From the NCBI GenBank assembly GCA_016935095.1, contig JAFGRO010000026.1, forward strand, positions 1-64,000: a DNA stretch of 64,000 nucleotides, written 5' to 3'. The DNA comes from Candidatus Woesearchaeota archaeon (GTDB lineage: Archaea > Nanobdellota > Nanobdellia > Woesearchaeales > GW2011-AR15). The notes below the pieces were generated by a model. It did not search any database. It worked only from the letters and a program-made list of their open reading frames with translations, and had not been told where the DNA came from. Of this stretch, positions 56,401-64,000 are shown piece after piece. Position 1 is the first letter of the stretch, and every line of letters begins with the position of its first letter. Made by a program: the position numbers and the translations under genes.

Positions 56401-59400
56401 ATACCAGTTAAGGGCATATGCAAATGATACTTTAGGAAATATAGGAAATACAGATACTCACATAAATATTAAAGTTGGTAATACCCCTACTGTTGGAATA
56501 ACAAGCTGTTTTGTAGAAGGTTCTGGCTGGGTTAACTGTACTACAATTGTTTATGCGGATGTCATTGATAGTGTCAGGACATCCTGCTCACCTTCAATAG
56601 GCGTTATAAAAAATGTTTCCTTTATACTGAAGAATATTGATGATAATAAAATATTGTTTAATGTTACAACTACAGACAATAGTACAGGGTATTGGGAATA
56701 TAATCTGACAGATGTAGCTATATATGATTCCGGGTCTTTTAATTTGAATGTTATTTGTAGAGAAAATTCAGAGGGAACAGATAATATTGGTTGGGTAATT
56801 CCTTTTGGGACATTGTCTGTGCAATTAATTAACCCTTCTTCTGATAGAAGTGTGGTTCAGAATTCAACATTTAATTTTTCATCTCTTGTTAGCTGTACAG
56901 GCGGTGAGTGCGCTGATGAAAATGCAACAATTATGCTGCAAGAGCCTAGTTTTGATGGAATATTTTTCCTTTTCTGGAGCGGGGCATCAGATGCACCTTC
57001 AGGCTGGACATGCGCCTCATGCGACCCAGGTGATCCTTTTTATAATAATTTTCCAAGAGGAAGTGAAACTTATGGAGGAACAGGCGGCAGCTCATATCAC
57101 ACTCACTCAATAAGTTATGTAAGCGAAACATCAGGTGCAACAGCAACTGCTGGAACAGGCGCAACAGCAGTAGCTACAGGAGCTCATGATCACAGCAGTA
57201 TAACTTCTGAAATAGTGTCTAATGAATCAAATTTACCTTCATACAGGAATTTAAAAATAATCCAATACAACGGTATGCCGTCTGTTATTCCTGAAGGTGC
57301 AATTGCAGTATTTAACACAAGCACGCTTCCAGGCGGCTGGACAAGGTATTCAGCACAGGATGATTATTTTATAAGAGGAGGGGGAGATACAACTACAGGG
57401 GGATCTAACACACATGACCATGATGTATCTTATACTCTTCCTGATGCAGGAGATGATATTTCAAGAGGAGGTGCAGACGGTGCGGTTGCGGATGATGCAC
57501 ATACACATACTGTAAGTGATACTAGTGCCAGCGCGGAAAATGTTCCTCCTTATATTGAAGTAGTATTAGCAAGAGCTGATTCAAGCACATTAAAGCCAGA
57601 GGGGATGATTGCAATGTTTAGTGCTTCTCCTTCAAATTCATCATGGACAGTAATATCTGCAAATGGGCAGGAATTTTACCAGAGGTTTTTAGTAGGCAAT
57701 TCAACTTATGGGGATACAGGCGGCAACTCTTCTCATACACATCCAAATTTAGGGTCAACAACAACTGTTTCAAGTTCTACTGCTGAAGCAACAGGTGCAG
57801 GTTCTTCAGTTGCATCTCCTGCACACACTCATGATGTGACAGTTTCATTTTCAACAGATACAAACCTTCCGCCGTATATTGATGTAATATTTGCTTATTA
57901 CGATGCTGGAATAGGTGTTATTCCAATGAGCTTTGCTGTTCCTTTTTGGACGCCTTCAGATAATCCCCAGGATCCAGGATATAATTATTGCCTTGCTAAT
58001 ATGAGCTCTGGAGACTCCTGCCCGGTTTCATGGCTGGTTAATGCAACAGGTGAAATAAATTCAACCTGGGGATTCTATGTATCAGCTATTCCGCTTAATT
58101 ATTCAGGCAATATTTCCGTTGCTGAGTCTTCCAGAGTAAATATTACTATAGTTGATATGCTGAGACCAACAATACATGAAATTCAATGCCAGGAGGATGG
58201 TGCTACCTGGGGTGAGTGCAGCAATGTTTTATATTCAGATAATTTGACAAGAGTCAGAGTAAATTGTACTGTTGATGAAGGAACTATTAATTCTGCAAAC
58301 TTTACGCTGGAAAATCTGGATGATTCTTATACTTTTTTCAGTAATGCAACAACATATAATAGCGGGGACTGGTGGATATTTAATAATTCTGATTTAACAA
58401 TAACCGATTCAGGAACATTTAGACTTACAGTTATTTGCAGTGATGATAATTCGATAACTGAAACAGATAATGTTGAATGGATAGTTCCCTGGGGAACTTT
58501 AACAGCACAATTAATCAGTCCAAATTCAAATACAAATGTAACAAGAAACCAGTTCTTTAATTTCACATCCAGAGTTACATGTACAGGAGGGGAATGCGGT
58601 TATGTTAATGCTACACTGGACCCTTATGTTGGTGATTGGTGGAATAGTTCTTATACGTCCAGAAAAGAAATAAACATAACAAATTCCGGCTCTGTTTTAA
58701 CAGATTTTCCTGCATACCTTAATGTCGCTTACGACGATGATATGCAGGCTGATTATGATGATTTAAGATTCATAAATGAAAGTTGCGGGACTAATGGATC
58801 ATTATTAAGTTATGAAATTGAATATTATAACAGTACAAAAGCAGATATCTGGATTAAAATCCCGAATCTAGCAGTAGGAACAACCTCTATATGCATGTAC
58901 TATGGAAACTCAACTGTCAGTTCAGGACAGAATGTTGTAAATGTCTGGGATGCCAACTATGCAAGCATATATCACTTAAACCATACGTCTGGAGATGCTA
59001 TTGATACTAAAGGTTTCATGGATGCAACAAATAATCTTGGTGGAAGTTCTGATCCAGATGTAATGGGTATTGTTGGAAGGGGAGATTATTTTGGAGGAGA
59101 TGGTATTCTTACAGTGACTGACTGGATGTTAAGTGCCACAAACGGCACTGATCATACTTATTGTGCTTGGGTGAGATACACTAGTACTGGTGACATGACG
59201 ATAATAGAGGATGGGGGACTGTCATATGGAGATGGGATAGGTGCAACAGGCGGTAATTTAAGATATGCAGAAAGCAATGCTCCAACTCAAGTAGACAGTC
59301 CTAGTACATATAATGATGATAATTGGCATTATATATGTGGTGTGGAAGCTGTGGGTGGAGCCACTATGATCCTTTATGTAGATGGAGAAGAAGTTAACAC

Positions 59401-62400
59401 AGGTAGCGATGATGCTCAGTATGGAAATGATGATGGTGCAATAGGCGGTACAAATAATGATGATCCTGTGTTTGATGAAGGATCACCTGCCACTAACCAC
59501 TTCATTGGTTACCTTGATGAAATCAGGTTGTCTTATGATGAAAGAAGTGCTGATTGGATTAACATGAGTTATCAGGTTGTTGTAAATCAGGCAAGCTTTG
59601 TTTTATTTGGTAGTGAAGAGGATTATACAGGGGCAGGAGGAGGGAAGAATATAATTCCAATGAATTCAGGTAGTCCTTTCTACACTATATCAGATAATCC
59701 CATGCTGTCAAACTTTACAGCATGCCTGGGGAATATGACAGACGGCAAAACATGCGATACTACATGGGAGGTTAATGCAACAGGAGCAGCAGATACAACC
59801 TATGAGTTTTATGTAACATATGCATCAATGAACTACTCATCAAATGTAAGTGCAGTTAATACCACTATAATAAACATTACAATTATAGATAACATAGCGC
59901 CTGTTGTTGATTCAGTTTCAATTACACCTGAAATGCCAGGTGTAAACCAGGATTTAAACTGTACATTTACAATAACAGATGCTTCTCCATTAGATGTATT
60001 AACAGCCAATATGAGCTGGTATAAAGCTGGTGTTTTATCATATTCAGAAATTGTAAGTTCAAGTAGCGGAGTTGAAACTTATGCTGTTCTTGGTTCAGGA
60101 AACACATCAAACAATGATGTATGGCACTGCGGAGTAACACCCTATGACCAGATGGCATATGGAACGCAGGTAAATTCCTCAACAGTTACAGTGTTGGCAT
60201 CCCAGCCGCCGGTAATTAACCAGGTCCAGTGCCAGGAGAACTGGACAACATGGGTAGATTGCTCAAATATAATTTATTCAGATATACTGACAGCAGTACA
60301 GGTAGACTGTACAGATCCAGATGGCTATATTATAAATGCGACATTTAATCTGACAAATCTGGATGATTCTTATACTTTTTTCAGTAATGCAACAACATAT
60401 AATAGCGGGAACTGGTGGATATTTAATAATTCTGATTTAACAATAACTGATTCAGGAACATTTATCCTTAATGTTGCTTGTAGTGATAATACTTCTGTAA
60501 CAGCAACAGATACTGTGGAATGGACACTTCCCTGGGGAACTTTAACAGCACAATTAATCAGCCCAAACACAAATACAAATGTAACAAGAAATCGTTTTTT
60601 TAATTTCACATCCAGAGTCATATGTACAGGAGGGGAATGCGGTTATGCAAATGCAATATTAGATCCGCATTCTGCAGATTCAGAAGACAATAATCACGAG
60701 AAAGTAATAATAGAAAATAATGCAGGATTAATTTCAATAAACACAAATAAGAGTCTATATCATAGAGGTGAGCCGGCATTAATCTATATAGTTGTGCTTG
60801 ATAAGCTTGGCCAGTTAATAACAGATGCTGACCTGGTAATAGAAATAACCAAACCAGATGGCGAGCTCTATAATTTAGATGAAATAAAGCAGGATAATTC
60901 TGTGTACAATTTAGAGTATTCTGATACATCCCAGGAAGGAAATTATATAATTAATGTCCAGGCTGGTTTTGAAGATGGAATAATTTCAGAATCAGCTTAT
61001 TTTGTTGTAAAAGAAGATTATGAATTTGATATAATAAGGAATACACCGGTAACAACAGACCCATGGCAGGGTCCGTTTAAATCCTCAATCAACGTAATTT
61101 CATATACTGAATCAGGGCAATTTTCATTTAATGAGGTACTGCCTGATAATTTTACAGTAACAGACAGAGGCGATGCTGATGAATCATTAAAAGATAATAA
61201 AATAATTCTGACATGGACAGGCCTTGAAAATAATTCAATTATCAGTTATTCAGCATTACCTCCTTTACTTACTCCAATGAAATATGAGCTTGGTCCTTCA
61301 TTCATACAATATGGCAATGAAATATTTTACGAAGCTAATCCTTGGAATTTAGCAGTTGATCCGACACCATATGCACAGGATTGTGACGGACAGTTTAGGG
61401 AAACAACTCAGGATAGTTTTCCTGATGCTTGTGACGGAACTTATCCTTCTGCCTGTGGAGCAAGCGGTGACAGATTAACATGTAATGACGGGCAGACAGA
61501 AACACATGATGCATATTGGGATAATGAATGGGCTGGCGTGCGTATTTCAGCATATAATGATACCTGGACAAATTGTATTGAAGTTACCCAGGTTGAGCTT
61601 TGCTATGAATGGTGGCGAACAGCAGGTTTTGATGTTTGCCGTATAAGAGTTGATAATGATGGATGGTCAAGCCCGTCCAATGCAGTTACAAGTTGCCCGG
61701 GAACCAGTGCGAATCCAGGAGTTACATGTATAGATATTACTGCACTTGATGATTGGGACTGTGATAATTTTAATGGGGAAGGGACAGCAGCGCAGGTAGC
61801 AGCACAGGCACAGACCAATGATTACTCGTATAGGACACTTACAATAGATGTATTGTATTTTGATGTGACATACACATCTGACGATCCGCCTGTTATTAGT
61901 TCACAATCTCCTGCAGCAAATTACTGGAATGATACGTTTGATCCATATCCAATGACATTTACCTGCAACATAACAGATGATATTAATGTAACAGACATTT
62001 ACTTATATATAACTAATAAATATAATCAGAGTTTTGGCTTAAGTGACAGCTGCAGTGTTTCAGGCACAGAAGTTTCATGCAACTGGACAAAAGAATTGGC
62101 AAACGGGAATTATACATGGAACTGTCTGGCTTATGATTCTTTTGGTTATTCAACCTGGGGTGAAAACAGGACTATACTGATTAATAACAGTTTAAGTAAG
62201 GGGATAATCCCAATGAACTCTGGTAGTCCTTTTTACACTATTTCTGATAATCCAATGTTGTCTAATTTTACAGCTTGTCTAGCAAACATGACAGGCGGCA
62301 AGACATGCGATACAACATGGCAGGTAAATGCAACTGGTATTGCAAATACTACATGGGAGTTTTATGTAACTTATGCTTCTTTAAATTACTCAATAAATGT

Positions 62401-64000
62401 GAGTGATGCTCTCAGCTCAGTAATTAATATTACCATATTAGAGAACATAGCGCCAGGTGTTGAATCTGTTTTATTAACTCCGCTGATTCCTGTATCATCA
62501 GATAATTTAAATTGTACATTCACTGTATCAGATGCTTCTCAATTGGATGTTTTGACAGCTAATATTAGCTGGTATAAAAACGGTGTTTTAGATTATTCGG
62601 AGATTATCGGTGTGACAAACGGGGTTGAGAGCAGTCATTTTCTTGGCAGCGGAAATACGAGCATAGGTGATGTATGGCATTGCGGGGTAACACCTTATGA
62701 CCAGGTGGAATATGGAGCACAGGTAAATTCCTCAACTGTATCCATCCTTGCAAGCAGGCCCCCTGAGATTAATCAAATCCTTTGTTTAAGAAACTACTCT
62801 ACCTGGATAGATTGCTCAGATTTTGAATTTGGTGAAATATTTTCAGGGGTGCAGGCAAACTGCACCAGTGAAGAGCATTTTATAACAAATGTCACCTTTA
62901 ATTTGACAAATATACCTGATTCATTTACTTATTTTAAAAACACTACAACAAACAATAGTACTAACTGGTGGAGATATTATCAAAACATTACATTAAACAA
63001 TTCAGGTGAATATCAGCTTTATGCAACATGCTTTGATTCCAATGGTTCAAATACAACCTCTTATGTTAATTGGAATTTGCCCTGGGGAACATTGGTTGCG
63101 AGCCTGGTTGATCCGGATGATGATATATCAGTACAATATAATGCTTTTTTCCCGTTTACAGCTCAAATAGCCTGCATAGGAGGAGAATGTGGCAATGTTG
63201 AAGCAGAACTTGACCCTGTAATTAATTGGTGGAATTGTAGTTTTGATGCAAGAAAGGAAATTAATATAACTAATGTCGGTTCAATAGTATTGTCAGATTT
63301 CCCGCTTTATATAAATGTTACCTATGATTCAGATATGCAGGCGGACTATGATGATTTAAGGTTTATTAATGGCAGTTGTAATGATGGACAGAGTCTATTA
63401 TTAGACCATGAGATTGAAGATTATGATTCATCTCATGCTGATGTCTGGGTAAGAATACCCTCTCTTCCTGTAACAGGTGCAACAATCTGCATGTATTATA
63501 AAAATTCAGATGTGGGTTCAGGAGAGGATATGACCGGAGTCTGGGATGGTAGTTATGATGCTGTCCACCACTTGCAGGAAACATCAGGGAACCATCAGGA
63601 TAGCACTTCTGTGAACAATGATGCTACTGCAACAAGTGTAAGCACAGAGGGGGGCAATATTGGAATGATTGATGGAGCAGATGATTTTGATGACAGTAAT
63701 ACTGATTATGTGACTTTCACAACAACGGGGATGCGGGTTGCTGCTGGTACTATAAGCTTATGGGTGAACATGGATCATTCCTCTGTTTCAGACGACAGAA
63801 GTTATTTCTTTTCACACAGGACAGGCAGCGATAATAACAGGATTTATATATTTGAAGAAAGCGGAGTACTCTTCGTTGGTTTTGCCAATGTTTTCCAGAA
63901 CAATATAGGTTACACAATAGATCCTGATGAATGGCATTATTATACTCTTAAATGGACAGGGGGAGCATGGGAGGTATTTGTGGATGGTGTATCAGAAGGA
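53402..64000 (+). CDS. giant repetitive surface protein, open at the window end (at least 3533 codons, partial)
   Basis: MKRKKVVLVLELILLVFLIGLSVSSESGLVHTDKSEYFIGEKVNIKI...; the same frame was followed through the modules described and is still open at 64000; absent from the ORF track because it has no stop in the window. Confidence 0.92.
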   Translation, partial: MKRKKVVLVLELILLVFLIGLSVSSESGLVHTDKSEYFIGEKVNIKISLHNLTDTRLRIVNREKTYQYFNPGESTFYIPKIKGTHVIELYRLSSMLDSTNFFVISNEPDSKNASSQNNSSLSAETYENETVGETEEYLEENITKELPLHEENGTEEKAPVITLDRQDYEFGETVLIKLDLTHFEDTGKLKLRIISAHSIYNFFSTLTNEIKFTPKNPGEYELQLFYETKLFESESFRILGEKVLWENETIDEPEDTEIVDAGTKEDDVYAVVETGENISTGVPEEREDIVLAQDNKTEVIITSRSQIKIREPVKWKKSVKTRELKSFNLELHKDSQEITVKKIINNEEESIQPVIIKHGPQLSIKNLRSIEDINNLVLSLLFPEEEKESISVVLAENATEYLVEYYTESPVVIEEDVGYAKRVSISAPDELNYTNVISYTNIPEILTIEQSEGIKIYWVENNTYIEYKASDLDKDGMLDYVEWITPHLSEQTFEISLLILNVQSYPNVGGNWTVMFETVGRANLTITAIDGTKWSNINISEDKDLKFLEVKCGNQVLDYEWINNSVHVQDYECDETGYEISKVLTGGNHHLMFEFGSEVEFAHNDAVFGVMLFWNETSDAPSGWSCVSCNPGDPFYQRFPRGSDNYGGTGGATNHTHTISLVSHTQGATQNVGGSDSQKSSNTHIHPTISSTTVTPGTNIPVFRNLKIIRYDGGTPDVIPAGAIAIFNDTIPSGWTRFADQDNYFVRGEGNFSTGGSNTHTHDVSYTLDASSDTALGAATGPSIANAYHTHSVSDNSASASNVPPFIEVVFARADSDTSVPFGMIAMLNATPDADWIVISENGDEYYERFIIGNSTYGDKGGSSTNTHPNLSSITSGPSSTTDDQTGSTGMADDAHTHNVTISFSADTSLPPYIDVLFGYLADTTGPTTILDKPSDGQAVGNTTFVVNASVTDAYSDVDTVIFEYRENPSYSWTFACSDAGDRPPYECTWDLSGLPDGDQYQLRAYANDTLGNIGNTDTHINIKVGNTPTVGITSCFVEGSGWVNCTTIVYADVIDSVRTSCSPSIGVIKNVSFILKNIDDNKILFNVTTTDNSTGYWEYNLTDVAIYDSGSFNLNVICRENSEGTDNIGWVIPFGTLSVQLINPSSDRSVVQNSTFNFSSLVSCTGGECADENATIMLQEPSFDGIFFLFWSGASDAPSGWTCASCDPGDPFYNNFPRGSETYGGTGGSSYHTHSISYVSETSGATATAGTGATAVATGAHDHSSITSEIVSNESNLPSYRNLKIIQYNGMPSVIPEGAIAVFNTSTLPGGWTRYSAQDDYFIRGGGDTTTGGSNTHDHDVSYTLPDAGDDISRGGADGAVADDAHTHTVSDTSASAENVPPYIEVVLARADSSTLKPEGMIAMFSASPSNSSWTVISANGQEFYQRFLVGNSTYGDTGGNSSHTHPNLGSTTTVSSSTAEATGAGSSVASPAHTHDVTVSFSTDTNLPPYIDVIFAYYDAGIGVIPMSFAVPFWTPSDNPQDPGYNYCLANMSSGDSCPVSWLVNATGEINSTWGFYVSAIPLNYSGNISVAESSRVNITIVDMLRPTIHEIQCQEDGATWGECSNVLYSDNLTRVRVNCTVDEGTINSANFTLENLDDSYTFFSNATTYNSGDWWIFNNSDLTITDSGTFRLTVICSDDNSITETDNVEWIVPWGTLTAQLISPNSNTNVTRNQFFNFTSRVTCTGGECGYVNATLDPYVGDWWNSSYTSRKEINITNSGSVLTDFPAYLNVAYDDDMQADYDDLRFINESCGTNGSLLSYEIEYYNSTKADIWIKIPNLAVGTTSICMYYGNSTVSSGQNVVNVWDANYASIYHLNHTSGDAIDTKGFMDATNNLGGSSDPDVMGIVGRGDYFGGDGILTVTDWMLSATNGTDHTYCAWVRYTSTGDMTIIEDGGLSYGDGIGATGGNLRYAESNAPTQVDSPSTYNDDNWHYICGVEAVGGATMILYVDGEEVNTGSDDAQYGNDDGAIGGTNNDDPVFDEGSPATNHFIGYLDEIRLSYDERSADWINMSYQVVVNQASFVLFGSEEDYTGAGGGKNIIPMNSGSPFYTISDNPMLSNFTACLGNMTDGKTCDTTWEVNATGAADTTYEFYVTYASMNYSSNVSAVNTTIINITIIDNIAPVVDSVSITPEMPGVNQDLNCTFTITDASPLDVLTANMSWYKAGVLSYSEIVSSSSGVETYAVLGSGNTSNNDVWHCGVTPYDQMAYGTQVNSSTVTVLASQPPVINQVQCQENWTTWVDCSNIIYSDILTAVQVDCTDPDGYIINATFNLTNLDDSYTFFSNATTYNSGNWWIFNNSDLTITDSGTFILNVACSDNTSVTATDTVEWTLPWGTLTAQLISPNTNTNVTRNRFFNFTSRVICTGGECGYANAILDPHSADSEDNNHEKVIIENNAGLISINTNKSLYHRGEPALIYIVVLDKLGQLITDADLVIEITKPDGELYNLDEIKQDNSVYNLEYSDTSQEGNYIINVQAGFEDGIISESAYFVVKEDYEFDIIRNTPVTTDPWQGPFKSSINVISYTESGQFSFNEVLPDNFTVTDRGDADESLKDNKIILTWTGLENNSIISYSALPPLLTPMKYELGPSFIQYGNEIFYEANPWNLAVDPTPYAQDCDGQFRETTQDSFPDACDGTYPSACGASGDRLTCNDGQTETHDAYWDNEWAGVRISAYNDTWTNCIEVTQVELCYEWWRTAGFDVCRIRVDNDGWSSPSNAVTSCPGTSANPGVTCIDITALDDWDCDNFNGEGTAAQVAAQAQTNDYSYRTLTIDVLYFDVTYTSDDPPVISSQSPAANYWNDTFDPYPMTFTCNITDDINVTDIYLYITNKYNQSFGLSDSCSVSGTEVSCNWTKELANGNYTWNCLAYDSFGYSTWGENRTILINNSLSKGIIPMNSGSPFYTISDNPMLSNFTACLANMTGGKTCDTTWQVNATGIANTTWEFYVTYASLNYSINVSDALSSVINITILENIAPGVESVLLTPLIPVSSDNLNCTFTVSDASQLDVLTANISWYKNGVLDYSEIIGVTNGVESSHFLGSGNTSIGDVWHCGVTPYDQVEYGAQVNSSTVSILASRPPEINQILCLRNYSTWIDCSDFEFGEIFSGVQANCTSEEHFITNVTFNLTNIPDSFTYFKNTTTNNSTNWWRYYQNITLNNSGEYQLYATCFDSNGSNTTSYVNWNLPWGTLVASLVDPDDDISVQYNAFFPFTAQIACIGGECGNVEAELDPVINWWNCSFDARKEINITNVGSIVLSDFPLYINVTYDSDMQADYDDLRFINGSCNDGQSLLLDHEIEDYDSSHADVWVRIPSLPVTGATICMYYKNSDVGSGEDMTGVWDGSYDAVHHLQETSGNHQDSTSVNNDATATSVSTEGGNIGMIDGADDFDDSNTDYVTFTTTGMRVAAGTISLWVNMDHSSVSDDRSYFFSHRTGSDNNRIYIFEESGVLFVGFANVFQNNIGYTIDPDEWHYYTLKWTGGAWEVFVDGVSEG
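55220..56170 (+). repeat. protein-repeat block A: three tail-collar-like modules
   Basis: VMLFWNETSDAPSGWSC...FPRGSDNYGGTGGATNHTHTIS; GAIAIFNDTIPSGWTRF...GSNTHTHDVS...NVPPFIEVVFARAD; GMIAMLNATPDADW...STNTHPNL...DDAHTHNVTISFSADTSLPPYIDVLFGY. Confidence 0.8.
56951..57910 (+). repeat. protein-repeat block B: three tail-collar-like modules, same order as block A
   Basis: FLFWSGASDAPSGWTC...FPRGSETYGGTGGSSYHTHSIS; GAIAVFNTSTLPGGWTRY...GSNTHDHDVS...NVPPYIEVVLARAD; GMIAMFSASPSNSSW...SHTHPNL...PAHTHDVTVSFSTDTNLPPYIDVIFAY. Confidence 0.8.
58313..58421 (+). repeat. near-identical intragenic DNA repeat, copy 1
   Basis: 109 bp aatctggatgattcttatacttttttcagtaatgcaac...gattcaggaacattta; 2 differences from 60356-60464. 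Confidence 0.93.
58632..59630 (+). other. DUF2341-like plus LamG/concanavalin-like domain, copy 1 (within giant CDS)
   Basis: WWNSSYTSRKEINITNSGSVLTDFPAYLNVAYDDDMQADYDDLRFIN...ADIWIKIPNLAVGTTSICMYYGN; DNWHYICGVEAVGGATMILYVDGEEV. Confidence 0.8.
60356..60464 (+). repeat. near-identical intragenic DNA repeat, copy 2
   Basis: Same 109-bp sequence at a 2043-bp offset; the similarity resumes at 58487/60530 (ccctggggaactttaacagcacaattaatcag) at the same offset. Confidence 0.93.
63224..64000 (+). other. DUF2341-like plus LamG/concanavalin-like domain, copy 2 (truncated by window end)
   Basis: WWNCSFDARKEINITNVGSIVLSDFPLYINVTYDSDMQADYDDLRFIN...VWVRIPSLPVTGATICMYYKN; DEWHYYTLKWTGGAWEVFVDGVSEG. Confidence 0.8.

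Noticed and set aside
54762-63584. Track ORFs of 60-103 aa on both strands (e.g. 55644-55829, 56142-56411, 56850-57113, 58327-58566, 60370-60621, 60618-60929, 61603-61818, 63366-63584)
   Set aside because: All are off-frame or antisense within the giant open CDS from 53402; the near-identical 58327 and 60370 products merely mirror the internal duplication.

Overview
AT-rich archaeal chromosomal segment. The likely source is a DPANN/Woesearchaeota-like lineage, inferred from the XPD helicase, AmrS, AbrB-PhoU regulator, TATA-like promoters, VapBC, UbiA and the style of the giant surface proteins; this is not proven. The first ~17.6 kb holds housekeeping and hypothetical genes: nitroreductase plus regulator, XPD-like helicase, histidine phosphatase, ExoIII, a nucleotidyltransferase with a missed small partner ORF, acylphosphatase, AmrS, an AbrB-PhoU-like regulator, an island of secreted/unknown proteins with an unusual double OmpR-type winged-helix protein, and VapBC. 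From ~17.7 to ~52 kb there is a dense envelope/signalling locus: PKD and MopE-like surface protein, a HerA/VirB4-like ATPase with a large ectodomain, a ~75-aa cytoplasmic domain repeated four times across three proteins, three tandem transporter-less substrate-binding lipoproteins feeding a Cache/HAMP histidine kinase and single-domain response regulator, a KaiC-like ATPase, large coiled-coil membrane proteins, a PAS-only protein, a FIST lipoprotein with a second HK and RR, a UbiA/FAD-reductase pair, a V4R-like protein, and a further KaiC plus two KaiC-like proteins lacking Walker A. The last 10.6 kb is one open giant surface-protein gene (at least 3533 codons, running off the window). The ORF track omits it and shows only shadow ORFs there. 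It contains six tail-collar-like HTH/LPPYI modules in two triplets, a ~2-kb-offset internal duplication, and two DUF2341-LamG-like blocks. No tRNA, rRNA, CRISPR array or transposon was recognised.
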